Origin: Cystobacter fuscus DSM 2262
Lineage (GTDB): Bacteria > Myxococcota > Myxococcia > Myxococcales > Myxococcaceae
Assembly (NCBI RefSeq): GCF_000335475.2
Contig: NZ_ANAH02000025.1
Coordinates: 62,001-126,000, forward strand
Direction of reading: 5' to 3'
DNA length: 64,000 nt
How positions within the stretch are numbered: position 1 is the first letter of the stretch; every line of letters starts with the position of its first letter. The position numbers and the translations under genes were made by a program. Shown here piece after piece: positions 24,890 to 35,000 of this stretch. The notes under the pieces are model-generated. The model saw only the letters and a program-made list of their open reading frames with translations. It had not been told where the DNA came from and made no database searches.

Positions 24890-25726
24890 TCAGGTCGCGG
24901 GGAGGAGCGGTCTGCGCTCCTTGAGGCTGAACCGATCGTCCCGGGCCAGCACATGCACGCGCGCATCGTGGACGGTGAGGATGCCCTGGGTGTGCATGTC
25001 CGAGAGGCTGGTGTAGCGGATGCCCAGGCCGTCGATCACATAGACGCCGCCCGAGCCGAGCACGGTGAACTCCTCGTCGTTGTTCCTCACGAGCACGGCG
25101 GTGTCCTCGTCCAGGCCGATGCCCAGGTTGTGGGGATTCTGCGCGACGGCCCCCATCAGGCGCGCGAAGCGGCCCCGCTCGGAGAAGTGCGAGTCCACGA
25201 TGACGCCCTCGAGCAGCCCGAGCCCTGGGGCCATGGCCAGTGAGGACAGACAGGGTGGGGGGCCGCCATTGATGGCACTGCCGGGGCCGCCGATGAGCAT
25301 CGTCTCGGACATGGCCGCCGCGCCCGCCGACGTGCCGACGATGGGCACTCCCTCCTCGTGCAGCGCGAAGATGCGCTCGAGCAGTGGCGAGCCGCCCATC
25401 TGGCTGGTGATGCGCAGCTGATCCCCTCCGGAGAAGAACAGCACCGCGGCCCCCGAGAGCTTCTCCACGTTGGCCGGGTCATACGCCTGGTCGCGGTTGC
25501 GGATGTCGAGCACCTCCAGGCGGTGCACCCCCAGCCGGCTGAAGGCCTTGCGGTACGTCTCCGCCGTCTGCTGGGGCTCCATGGTGGCCACGGTGAGCAG
25601 GACGAGGTGGCCCCCTTCCTTCGCCAGCGCTCGCCTCGCGGCCTGCCGCAGGATGGCCTGCTCCTCGTCGGACTCCTTGTCCTCGCTACCGCCGATGATC
25701 AACAGGTCGCCCCGTTGCTTCGCCAT
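24890..25726 (-). CDS. cphB: Cyanophycinase
   Basis: 278 residues, normal length for this serine peptidase of family S51, which cuts cyanophycin into beta-Asp-Arg dipeptides. Seen: GDLLIIGGSEDKE at the start, FFSGGDQLRIT near 98, the nucleophile motif VGTSAGAAAMSETM with Ser at about 130, and VIVDSHFSERGRFARLMGAV near 178 followed by GIGLDEDTAVLV. All blocks are present and in order, so it should be active. It is the last gene of the cyanophycin cluster, 13 bases after the remnant of the dipeptidase gene that would process its products. Confidence 0.93.
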   Translation of the reverse strand: MAKQRGDLLIIGGSEDKESDEEQAILRQAARRALAKEGGHLVLLTVATMEPQQTAETYRKAFSRLGVHRLEVLDIRNRDQAYDPANVEKLSGAAVLFFSGGDQLRITSQMGGSPLLERIFALHEEGVPIVGTSAGAAAMSETMLIGGPGSAINGGPPPCLSSLAMAPGLGLLEGVIVDSHFSERGRFARLMGAVAQNPHNLGIGLDEDTAVLVRNNDEEFTVLGSGGVYVIDGLGIRYTSLSDMHTQGILTVHDARVHVLARDDRFSLKERRPLLPAT

Positions 25727-25739
25727 GTGACGCGCCTCC

Positions 25740-25959
25740 TTACTCCCCCGCGATCAACCTACCGTCCCGCACCCGCTGCCGTCCCCGCGCGAAGACGTGA
25801 ACGACCTCGAGTGAACGCACGTCCAACACCATCACATCCCCGTCCGCGCCCGGCTCGAGCCGCCCCTTGCCGCGCAGCTTCAGCGCCGCCGCGGAGCACC
25901 GAGTGGGCTGTCGTCGGGGCGGGCGTGTGGAGGACTCCGTTGCGGAGGAGGGTGAACAT
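25740..25959 (-). pseudogene. Isoaspartyl dipeptidase remnant (N- and C-terminal ends only)
   Basis: The first 16 codons (MFTLLRNGVLHTPAPT) look like the N-terminus of isoaspartyl dipeptidase (IadA). In a different frame the last 48 codons read ALKLRGKGRLEPGADGDVMV, LDVRSLEVVHVFARG and VRDGRLIAGE before a TAA at 25742-25740, which is the typical amidohydrolase C-terminus. The roughly 300 codons between them, with all metal ligands, are gone. The remnant sits 9 bases after the cphA stop and 13 bases before cphB. IadA normally hydrolyses the beta-Asp-Arg made by cyanophycinase, so the operon once held a complete degradation route. Confidence 0.7.
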
Positions 25960-25968
25960 GGGCGTGGG

Positions 25969-28626
25969 TTACTCCAGACCTCGCGACACCGGGTCCTCGC
26001 ACGTCTCTTCCTCGCCCACCTTCACGTCGGCGAGCGCCTCGAGCACCGCCAGGGCCTCGTTCACGATGTCCGCGATGACGACCAGCCGATCCCCGGGCTG
26101 GGTGCGCTGGAAGCCGCGCAGGATGCCCTCGCGCTGATCCATGGCGAAGGTGTAGGGCGTGTCGTCGGTCAGACAACCGCTCATCAACCGCGGCACCTCC
26201 ATCACCGCGCGATCACTCCGGTCCTTCAAGTCATGCAGCACGTACTCGTCCACGAAGGGCAGCGAGGCCTTGAAGGTGGCCACCAGATCCTCGTCCCGGC
26301 GGTCTCCCGGCAGCCCAATCACCATGACGGTGCGGCGCGAGCCATCCTGGGTGAGCGTCTCGGCGATGGCGCGCATGGCCCCGACGTTGTGCCCGTAGTC
26401 CAGGATGACCTGCCGCCCCGCGAGGCCCAGCACGTTGAAGCGCCCCGGGGCCATGCGGTGATCCGAGCGGAAGGTGCTCAGCGCCCGCACGATGAGGGCG
26501 GGGTTGAGCCCCTGGGCCCAGGCCGCGGCGGTGGCCGCCAGCGCGTTCTCCAACTGGAAGCGCAGGGCACCCCCGGCGGTGAAGGTGACGCGCTCGAGCT
26601 TCACCAGCCGGTGACGGCGGCTTCCCTCGGCGGTGGAGATGGCCCCGTCCTCGACGAACACGGCCCGGCCGCCCTGGGCCAGGTGCGACTGGAGGATGCC
26701 GTTGTCCGGGCCGCGCGCGAAGTAGACGACCTGGCCCCGGCACGCGGCCGCCATCTCCGCCACCAGCGGATCGTCCGCGTTGAGCACCGCCGCGCCGTCC
26801 TTCGCCACCGACTCGATGACGACCTGCTTCACCCGCGCCAGTTGCTCCAGCGTGTTGACGCCACCCATGCCCAGGTGGTCCGGGCTGATGTTGGTGACGA
26901 TGCCCACGCTGCACCAGTCGAAGCCGAGCCCCTCACGCAGGATGCCGCCGCGCGCCACCTCCAGCACCGCCACCTCCACGCGCGGGTGCAGCAGCACCGC
27001 CTGGGCGCTCTTCGGCCCCGCGCAGTCGCCCTCGAGGATGCGCTCGCCGCGGATGTACGTGCCGTCGGTGTTCGTCATGCCCACGCACTGGCGCGCCGTC
27101 TCGAACATGTGCGCCACCAGGCGCGTGACGGTCGTCTTCCCGTTGGTGCCGGTGACGGCGATGATGGGAATGCGCGAGGGCGCCCCGGGCGGGTAGAGCG
27201 ACTCCACGATGGGCACGCCCACGTCGCGCGGCAGGCCGCTCGTCGGCTGCAGGTGCATGCGCAGGCCGGGGGCCGCGTTCACCTCCACGATGGCGCCGCC
27301 CTGCTCCATGACCGGACGCCGGATGTCCTTGCACAGCAGATCGATTCCGGCCACGTCCAGGTTGAGCACCTGCGCGGCGAGCTCCGCCATGCGCGCGTTG
27401 CTCGGGTGCACCTCGTCCGTCACGTCCGTGGCGGTGCCTCCGGTGGACAGGTTGCAGTTCTGCCGCAGCTTGACCGTCTGCCCGGCCTCCGGGATGGACT
27501 CCACGGTGAGGCCCTGCTGGGCGAGCACCACCCGGGCCGCCTCATCCAACTTGATGCGCGTCAGCGAGCTGCAGTGGCCCGTACGCCGGCGCGGATCCCG
27601 GTTGGCCGCCTCGACCAGCGCCGCCACCGTGCGCCGCCCGTCCCCGATGACCTGGGCGGGATCCCGGCGCGCCGCGGCCACCATGCGACCGTTGACGACC
27701 AGCAGGCGGTAGTCGTCTCCCTCGATGTGCCGCTCGACGAGCACGTCGCCGCGGTACTGGCGGGCGACCTCGTAGGCCGCGCGTACCTCGGCCTCGGAGC
27801 GCAGGTTGACCATCACCCCATTGCCCTGGTTGCCCGCCTCGGGCTTGAGGATGACGGGCAGCCCCAGCTCCCGGGCCACCTCCCACGCCTCGTCCGCCGA
27901 GCGCACGGTGCGCCCCTCGGGCACGCAGATGCCCACGTTGCGCAGCACCCGGTTGGTCAGCGGCTTCTCCTGGCAGATCTCCACCGCCAGCGCGGACGTG
28001 TCGGACGTCTGCGAGGCGAGGATGCGCTTCTGGTGGATGCCGTAGCCGAGCTGCACCAGGCTGCCGGTGGGCGTCAGCCTGCGCACGGGAATATTCCGGC
28101 GACGCGCGGCATCGACGATGGCGCGGGTGCTCGGGCCGAGCCGGTACTCGTCGGCGAGGTCTCGCAGGCGCTCGATGGCCGCGGCCGCGTCGTAGGGCTC
28201 GTCGAACATGGCGGCGAGCGTCAGCTCCAACGCCGTCTTGAACGCCTCGCGCGCGGGCTCCTCCTCTTCGTAGGCGACGATGACGTTGTACACGCCCGTC
28301 TCGCCCGTGCCCCGCGCCCGGCCATAGCCCACGTTGAAGCCCATCTCGTTCTGCAGCGCGAGGGTGACGTGCTCGGCGATGTGCGCCAGGTACGTGCCGC
28401 GCCTCAGCCGCTCCACGAAGCCGCCGGGCTTGCCGACGCTGCACTCATGCGTGTGCAACCCTGGCACCCAACTCGTCAGCCGTTCGACGAAACCTGGAAA
28501 GGAATTGCTCGGCCGCGTCTCGAGAGGACCGATGTCCAATTCAATCCGCAGCACGGTCTTGTATGCGTGGAGATTGGGACCCCGCAGGGCCTGCACCCTG
28601 CGAACCGTCACACCATGGGAACTCAT
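25969..28626 (-). CDS. cphA: Cyanophycin synthetase
   Basis: 885 residues from the ATG at MSSHGVTVRRVQAL, close to the usual size of CphA1 (about 870-900). It polymerises Asp and Arg using ATP. Seen: N-terminal domain (RGPNLHAYKTVLRIELDIGP, HIAEHVTLALQNEMGFNVGYG), an ATP-grasp domain at about 210-480 (LPVILKPEAGNQGNGVMVNL, GDDYRLLVVNGRMVAAARR), and a Mur-ligase-like domain from about 488 (IIAVTGTNGKTTVTRLVAH, NISPDHLGMGGVNTLEQLA, FNVLGLAGRQVILDYGHN). All three active sites look intact. It lies in a tight minus-strand operon with the iadA remnant and cphB. Confidence 0.95.
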   Translation of the reverse strand: MSSHGVTVRRVQALRGPNLHAYKTVLRIELDIGPLETRPSNSFPGFVERLTSWVPGLHTHECSVGKPGGFVERLRRGTYLAHIAEHVTLALQNEMGFNVGYGRARGTGETGVYNVIVAYEEEEPAREAFKTALELTLAAMFDEPYDAAAAIERLRDLADEYRLGPSTRAIVDAARRRNIPVRRLTPTGSLVQLGYGIHQKRILASQTSDTSALAVEICQEKPLTNRVLRNVGICVPEGRTVRSADEAWEVARELGLPVILKPEAGNQGNGVMVNLRSEAEVRAAYEVARQYRGDVLVERHIEGDDYRLLVVNGRMVAAARRDPAQVIGDGRRTVAALVEAANRDPRRRTGHCSSLTRIKLDEAARVVLAQQGLTVESIPEAGQTVKLRQNCNLSTGGTATDVTDEVHPSNARMAELAAQVLNLDVAGIDLLCKDIRRPVMEQGGAIVEVNAAPGLRMHLQPTSGLPRDVGVPIVESLYPPGAPSRIPIIAVTGTNGKTTVTRLVAHMFETARQCVGMTNTDGTYIRGERILEGDCAGPKSAQAVLLHPRVEVAVLEVARGGILREGLGFDWCSVGIVTNISPDHLGMGGVNTLEQLARVKQVVIESVAKDGAAVLNADDPLVAEMAAACRGQVVYFARGPDNGILQSHLAQGGRAVFVEDGAISTAEGSRRHRLVKLERVTFTAGGALRFQLENALAATAAAWAQGLNPALIVRALSTFRSDHRMAPGRFNVLGLAGRQVILDYGHNVGAMRAIAETLTQDGSRRTVMVIGLPGDRRDEDLVATFKASLPFVDEYVLHDLKDRSDRAVMEVPRLMSGCLTDDTPYTFAMDQREGILRGFQRTQPGDRLVVIADIVNEALAVLEALADVKVGEEETCEDPVSRGLE

Positions 28627-28669
28627 GAGGGATATTCCCGACCTTCCGGACTGGCATCTGTCCTGGAGT

Positions 28670-29320
28670 TCAATGTGGCCCGTTGACACACACGGTCAAC
28701 AACCTGGGGTGGTGCGGGTCATGCGGGTGGTGCCAGAGGGAGGCGTCAGTGCGTGGCCTCGGCGCCGGAGGAATGCTCGGAGCGGTCGAGCGCTCGGCGA
28801 AGTGCTGGTCGATGATGGTGTCCCGGAGGAAGCCGAGCCCCGGGGCCATCTGCAACGTCTCGCCAATCTTGTGCGTCTCCCCGCTCACGCCGGACACGAG
28901 CATCGTCTCGGCCATGACGGAGGCCCCGGCGGACGTACCCACCACCGTGCCACCCCGGCGGTAGAACTCCTCGAGCGCGGCGCACAGCCGGGTGCCCGCC
29001 AGGCGCGTGGTGATCTTCAGTTGCGCGCCGCCGGTGAAGAAGAAGACGTCGGCTCCCTCGAAGAGTTCCAGCGAGGGGTTGAGCAGCAGGTCCGCGCGCC
29101 GCTCGATGTCGAGGTGGACGACGTCCTTGCACCCCAGCTCGTGGAAGGTGCGCTGGTATTGCGCCCAGAGCTCCCCGGGCACATCACTCGCCACCGTGCA
29201 GACGATGACCCGGCCGCCCTTCGTGCAGCCGGTCACCTCCCGCAGGATGAGGCGCTCGCTGTCCTTCTCCCTGTCCTCGTGTCCTCCGATGATGAGGAGG
29301 CGTCCGGCGACCGGCCTCCG
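28670..29320 (-). pseudogene. Second cyanophycinase, truncated at the C-terminus and lacking a start codon
   Basis: The frame reads GRLLIIGGHEDREKDSERLI, VFFFTGGAQLKITTRLAGTR and the nucleophile motif VVGTSAGASVMAETM, then GLGFLRDTIIDQHFAERS. At that point homology stops and 35 unrelated codons (APSIPPAPRPRTDASLWHHP onward) lead to a stop. The missing part is the last third of the enzyme. At the 5' end no ATG, GTG or TTG precedes the conserved RLLIIGG in frame; a GTG at 29236 would cut off that strand. It lies 43 bases upstream of cphA on the same strand. Confidence 0.75.
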
Positions 29321-29372
29321 GGACTCGGAAGGGCTCGCGGTGCGAGCGGGCGGGGGCAGGCGGGCAGGGGAC

Positions 29373-30734
29373 CTACTCGATGGTGAAGTGCACGGGGATG
29401 GTGAAGGGGGCGTAGTTGCGGCCGGTCAGCGTCACCTCGGCGTCGTAGGTGCCCGGGGGCAGCTTGTCGCCCTGGACGATGACGTGGAAGCGCGACACGG
29501 TGCCCGCCTTCATCCAGAGCGGATAGGCCACGGGGCAGGTGGAGAACAGGCAGGAGATCCACTCGCCAATGGCGATGAAGGGCGTGGTGATGGCGATGGG
29601 GATGGCGAGGACGGGGCCAGCGATCCCCGCATCACCCACCGCATCCCAGAGCTCTCCCACCAGCGTCTCCGGCTCGTCGATCGCGACGCGCACCGCCTCC
29701 TTGCCGCTGCCGGTGACCTGGAGATCGGCGAGCACGGCGTCCCCCCGCATCGTCTTCTCCCGGTAGACGACCGTGAGCAGCTCACGCCCGTGCTGGGCGA
29801 CCTTGAGGGCCTTCTTCTTGTCGAAGGCCACCTGCACCTCGGCCGGAACGAGCAGGCCCGAGTCCGTCATGGCCTGGGTGAGCTGGAAGGAGTCCTCGCT
29901 GCGGGCGCTCCCGGGTTGCATGAGCACGCGGCCCTGCACGCCCACGAGCCCGCCGGGCAGCGGCGGGGGGGAGGAGAGCTCCGACGACGCGAGCGCGCCA
30001 GCCCGTGGCGCGCCACCGAGCGCGAACCGGGAGGACTCGATCACGCTCGCCTGATTCTCGATGAACGAGGTGGTGTACCAGTACATGTGTTTCGCGGAGT
30101 CCACCTTCACGCTTCCGGAGATCGCCGTGGAGCCGCTCGCGGTGACCAGCACGCCCCGGGTGAAACCAGACAGGCTCAGGCCGCTGGGTTGGATGGCCAC
30201 GGGATCGGAGAAGAACAGGGCCTTCTGGGCCAGGTTCCAGTCCTCCGGGAACGAGACCTGGGGATCGCTCACGCTGGAGGCCATCCGGGTCTTCAGCTCG
30301 ACGGCGGGCGCCGCGCTTCCATCCTCCCGGTGCGTGCGCGCCGTCGCCTTGGAAAGCGCCACGGCGCCCAGCGTGCCCGCGGTGACGGAGATCCGCTCTC
30401 CCTCCAGCAGCAACAGTCCCGTCTGCGCGCCGACCTGGGCCTCGGAGAAGAAGACGTAGTACTTGTCATCCGGGAAGCTGGCACCCGTCACCAGGGTGCT
30501 GGGGGCGTCGACGCGCGCGGTGCCATCCGTGGTGAGGATCAGCGGGCTGCCGGACAACTCGAAGGAGGCCGCGTGTCCGACCGGACGGCCCGCGTGCTCG
30601 GAGGTCCAACGTGCTTGGAGCTGCTCGGGCGTGAGCCCCTCCTCGAGATTCTCATCGGAGACCCCACAGCCGGACTGGCCCACGAGGACGGCTACGGCCG
30701 ACATCACCACAAACGTTTCGATAAAATGTCTCAC
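29373..30734 (-). CDS. Large lipoprotein of unknown function
   Basis: 453 residues from a GTG preceded by GGGGGAAA. Seen: a signal peptide with lipobox-like GQSGCG near residue 22, then a long beta-rich region without recognised domains (KYYVFFSEAQVGAQTGLLLL, KHMYWYTTSFIENQASVIES). A short hydrophobic stretch near 390 (AGPVLAIPIAITTPFIAIGE) precedes CLFSTCP, and the end resembles an immunoglobulin-like strand set (PGTYDAEVTLTGRNYAPFTI). The frame is open for 52 further codons upstream, but those residues do not look like a leader. Family not recognised. Confidence 0.7.
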   Translation of the reverse strand: MRHFIETFVVMSAVAVLVGQSGCGVSDENLEEGLTPEQLQARWTSEHAGRPVGHAASFELSGSPLILTTDGTARVDAPSTLVTGASFPDDKYYVFFSEAQVGAQTGLLLLEGERISVTAGTLGAVALSKATARTHREDGSAAPAVELKTRMASSVSDPQVSFPEDWNLAQKALFFSDPVAIQPSGLSLSGFTRGVLVTASGSTAISGSVKVDSAKHMYWYTTSFIENQASVIESSRFALGGAPRAGALASSELSSPPPLPGGLVGVQGRVLMQPGSARSEDSFQLTQAMTDSGLLVPAEVQVAFDKKKALKVAQHGRELLTVVYREKTMRGDAVLADLQVTGSGKEAVRVAIDEPETLVGELWDAVGDAGIAGPVLAIPIAITTPFIAIGEWISCLFSTCPVAYPLWMKAGTVSRFHVIVQGDKLPPGTYDAEVTLTGRNYAPFTIPVHFTIE

Positions 30735-30967
30735 GGCTTTCCCCCACGGTTGGATGCTGCGTTCGCCCCATTCTTGGCGGTGGACCCACTGTTTGGATCT
30801 CCACGGTGCATCCGTCCATAGTCCCTGGGTGTACCCGCGTTGACCCGATGCGTCAGCTATTCCAGAAAAATCATTTATTAGGAATTTCACAAAGAATCAT
30901 GTTAAACAGGTTTTACCTCGCGGGCGCCACGCCGACGTGATGCGCCGGGGTGAGGGGAAATCCCGAC

Positions 30968-31870
30968 ATGAACATGATCTCCAATTCGAAGCGTCTGAGT
31001 GGGTTCAAGCATCTGCTGGCGTGGGGTCTGGGCGGCGCATTGATGGTCTCCGCTGGCTGTGGGGCCGGTGCCGAGCAACCCATCGAGGAGACGGCCACCA
31101 AGCAGGAGGAAAAATCCCTGGCCGGCTGGGTGCAGATCTGGAGCGACGAGTTCGACGGCACCAGCGTGAACACCTCCAACTGGTCGTACGTCACCAACGT
31201 CCACGTCAACAACGAGCAGCAGCAATACACCACCTCGTCCCAGAACGTGTCGGTGAGCAACGGCACGCTGAAGATCACCGCCCGCCTCCAATCCAACAAC
31301 GGCTATCCCTTCACCTCGGGCCGTCTGGAGAGCGCCGGCAAGCGGCAGTTCGGCCATACCCGCATCGAGTCGCGCATCAAGCTGCCCGTGGGCGCGGGCC
31401 TCTGGCCGGCGTTCTGGCTGCTCGGCCATGACATCAATACGGTGGGCTGGCCCGCGTGCGGTGAGCTCGACATCATGGAGAACGTCGGCTACAGCGACTG
31501 GATCTCGGGTGCCCTGCACGGCCCGGGCTACTCGGGCAATACGCCCATCAACAGCCGCTTCTACCCCAACTCCTCCGTCGCCAACTACCACGTGTACCGC
31601 ACCGAGTTCTCCCCCTCGGACATCAAGTGGTACATCGACGGCGTGCTGGTGAAGACCACGCTCAAGTCCGAGGTCACCCGGTACGGCAACTGGGTGTATG
31701 ACAAGCCTTTCTACATCATCCTCAACCTGGCCGTCGGCGGCAGCTACCCGCAGGGCGTGAACGGCGCCACCTACCCGTACCCTGGCGTGCCGCAGTCCAC
31801 GGTGGACCTCATCCGCAACACGCCCCAGACGATGGAAGTCGACTGGGTGCGCGTCTACCAGTGGCAGTAG
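30968..31870 (+). CDS. GH16 family beta-glucanase, lipoprotein
   Basis: 300 residues from the ATG at MNMISNSKRL (ribosome-binding site GAGGGGAAA). Seen: lipobox VSAGCG near 31, the GH16 opening IWSDEFDGTSVNTSNW, then GRLESAGKRQFGHTRIESRI and the catalytic motif GELDIMENVG near 164-173 with nucleophile and acid/base Glu separated by four residues (ExDxxE). It ends with MEVDWVRVYQWQ. The pattern fits laminarinase-type endo-beta-1,3-glucanases, which attack fungal and algal walls. It is likely exposed at the cell surface and useful in predation. Confidence 0.92.
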   Translation: MNMISNSKRLSGFKHLLAWGLGGALMVSAGCGAGAEQPIEETATKQEEKSLAGWVQIWSDEFDGTSVNTSNWSYVTNVHVNNEQQQYTTSSQNVSVSNGTLKITARLQSNNGYPFTSGRLESAGKRQFGHTRIESRIKLPVGAGLWPAFWLLGHDINTVGWPACGELDIMENVGYSDWISGALHGPGYSGNTPINSRFYPNSSVANYHVYRTEFSPSDIKWYIDGVLVKTTLKSEVTRYGNWVYDKPFYIILNLAVGGSYPQGVNGATYPYPGVPQSTVDLIRNTPQTMEVDWVRVYQWQ

Positions 31871-31884
31871 TCTGATCCCGGACC

Positions 31885-31953
31885 GGGGGAGGGCCATGAC
31901 GCGAGCCGTCATCTCCCCCGTGCCCGAGCGGGACGCACTGCTGGCCCGCTCGG
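31885..31953 (+). terminator. Two consecutive stem-loops after the GH16 gene
   Basis: First stem 31885-31919: ATGACG pairs with CGTCAT around CGAGC, flanked by GGGGGAG and CTCCCCC with a small bulge. Second stem 31924-31953: CCGAGCGGG pairs with CCCGCTCGG around a 12-base loop. Neither has a T run. Placed 14 bases after the stop, they probably end or protect the glucanase mRNA. Confidence 0.5.
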
Positions 31954-32051
31954 TCTGCATCCGAGAAGGGAAGGGGCCTCGCAACCTCTCGCCGACTTTG
32001 CCGATAATTGGGAAAACCCGCCTCATTTCCTGAACGGTAGGAGTCTCCCCC

Positions 32052-35000
32052 ATGTCCCGCCCCGTTGACTCTGGCGCCGCCGCCGAAGCCGCCCGTCGTG
32101 CCGCCGCCGAGGCCGCTGCCCGCGCCGCCGCCGAGGCCGCCGCCCGTCGCGCCGCCGCCGAGGCCGCCCGTCGCGCCGCCGCCGAAGCCGCCGCGAAGGC
32201 CGCCGCCGAGGCCGCCTCCCGCCAGCAGGCCGAGTCCCAGAAGCCCCAGACGCAGCTCTTCAACCGCAACCAGTTCTCCGCGGGTGACAACCGGGCCCAG
32301 AACCGGCTGAGCGGCGAGTCCCCGGTGTCGGCCACCAGCACCTCCCCGTCCACGGGCTCCACCACGGTCCGCCAGCTCACCACGGCCTCTGGCTCCCCCA
32401 CCGCGCGCAATGCCCGGACCGGAGAGACTCCGCCGGAGCGCGCCGACGCGCTGCCCGAGAATCCGAAGGATCTGCCCAAGCTCTTCCCGGAGCTCCAGGG
32501 CAAGGGCAAGGAGGAGATCAAGAAGGCGTACGACTCGCTCAACAAGCTGGCCACCGGCTCCTTCTCGGAGAAGGCCACGGCGCTCGGGGAGCTGGCCTCG
32601 CAGTTCCCCCAGACGGTGCCCAACGCGCTGGAGCGGCTGGGCGTGAAGGACTCGAAGCTGGCGAAGCTGGCCACCAACTCCGAGGCCCTGGGCGCGCTGG
32701 GCACCCTGAGCAACCCGGACAAGTCCGCGGTGGACAAGGCCAAGGCCAGCCTCACGCTGGCGAAGGCCGCCGGTGACATCCTCAAGCCGGCCGATCTCAA
32801 GGGCGTGCTGGACACCACGCTCAAGGGCCTGCCCTCGGCGGAGAAGCTCATCGGCGCCGTGTCGACGTGGGCGGACCCCAACGCCTCCGGCGTGGACAAG
32901 GCCAAGGCCACGCTCGAGCTGGGCAAGGCGCTCAAGGACTTCGCGGGCGAGAAGTTCCCCGATCTCGCCAATGACTTGCGCAAGCTGGACGGCCCGCTGC
33001 GCGCGGCCGGCGCCGCCATCACCCTCTTCGATCCCAAGGCCTCCGTGCAGGACAAGGCCGTGGCCGCCGCGCAGCTCGCCGCCGAGCTGCCCGACCTGAA
33101 GAAGAACGTCACCGGGTTCGCCCAGATGCTGCGCAACGCGGGCGTCTCCCAGGCCGACGAGGTGGCCCAGCAGGGCGCGCGTCTGGCCGAGGTCGCCGTG
33201 AAGGGGTTGGATCCGGCGCTGGCCTCGAAGCTGTCGCCCGCGCAGCTGGACAAGCTGAAGGCCGCCGCCACGAAGCTGGGGGGCCCGGACTCCCTCGAGT
33301 CCGTCCTCGGGGGCGTCACCGATCCGAAGGCGCTCGACAACCTGGTGGGACAGCTCGACTCGCTGGACGCCGCCGCGGGCAAGCGGCTGGTGGGGGCGCT
33401 GGGCGGCCTGGAGCACTCGGTGCTCAACGAGACGCTCGCCGATCCGAAGGTGGCCGGGCAGCTCTCCCAGCTCGCCACCAAGCTGGATGACGACGCGGGC
33501 AAGGTGCTGGCCAACGCCGTGAAGGACATGGACGCGGACGCGCTCAAGTCGCTGCTGCGCTTCACCGACGGGGTGGGGGCCGACGCCCTCAACACGACCA
33601 TCAAGGGCCTGGGCCCGCTCGTGGACAAGGCGGGCAGCAAGCTCGTGGGCCAGGGCCTGAAGGTGCTGGACAAGGCGCTGGGCAAGATGGGCGTGGAGAT
33701 CACCGCCGAGGTGGCCGGCAAGGTCTTCAAGAACCTGGCGAAGGCCATCCCGGTGGCGGGCGCGGTGCCCAACGCCATCGACGCGGTGAAGTACGAGAAG
33801 GAAGCGCTGGAGCTGCGCGGCAAGAACAACGACCTGGGCTACTTCGCGCACACCGCCGCCACGTTGAATGTCGTGGACGCGGGCCTGGGCCTCGCGCTGG
33901 ACGCCGCTGGCGTGGTCACCGGGGGCGCGGGCGTGGCCGTGGACGTGGGCACGAGCGTGGTGCTGGGCGCGGCCGAGCTGGCGATGGACATCGGCTTCGA
34001 CCAGGAGAAGGCGAAGTACGAGGCGGACCCGGAGAACTACGAGGCGCCGGGGTGGATGAAGGCCGTCAACCTGGCCGGAGCCGCGGCGCAGGGCCCGGCG
34101 GGCATGGCGCAGCTGGCCGCCTACTACGGCCCCGAGGGCGCCGCCGAGCTGGCGCAGTGGGGCGTGGAGACGGGCGCCAAGGGCGCCGTGAAGCTGGCCG
34201 AGTTCGCGGGCGTGTCGGCGGCGGAGGCCACGGGCGACGGCCTGAAGCTGACCGCGGGCTTCATCCACAAGATGGCGGACGTGGTGCGCAACCCCTCGCG
34301 CTACGGCGAGGCGGTGGCGCGGCAGGCCACCGAGGCCTTCAACGCCGCCATCGCCAAGGGAGGCGAGATCGCGAAGGAGGCCCAGAGGGTCCTCGACAAC
34401 GTCATCACCGAGGCCAAGGAGCTGGGCACCAAGGGCCTGGAGACGCTCAAGTACCTCGCCGAGAACCCGGGCGAGGTCGCGAAGAAGGCGCTCGACGGCA
34501 TCCAGAGCCTCGTCAACTCGGGCATCGATCTGACGACGAAGTTCGGCAAGGACCTCTACAAGAAGGCCGTGGATACGCTCGAGGGCCTGAAGGCCGGCTG
34601 GGAGAAGCTGACCGGCGCCGCGAAGGAGAAGGCCCAGGAGCTCATCAACGGCGCGAGGGATCTCGTCAGCTCCACGGTGAACAAGGCGAAGGAGCTGGGC
34701 GAGAAGGGCCTGGAGCTGCTGGCGTGGACGGCCACCCACCCGGGCGAGGCCGCGGAGAACGCGAAGCGGTTCCTCTCCGACACGCTGGCCAAGGGCGGCG
34801 AGCTGGCGAAGAAGGCGTGGGACTCGGTGCGCGCGCTGGGCGAGCAGGGCCTGGCGGTGGCCGAGGACGTCGTGCGCGGCCTGGCCCAGGCGGGCGAGGC
34901 GGCGGTGGACACGCTGCGCTACGTGGCCGAGCACCCGGGCGAGGCCGCCGCGAAGGTGCGCGACTGGGCGGGCCAGACGCTGTCGGACCTGGCGCGCAAG

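Noticed and set aside
25867-28686. A 939-codon plus-strand frame opposite cphA
   Set aside because: The cphA frame has every cyanophycin synthetase motif; the opposite frame is a shadow.
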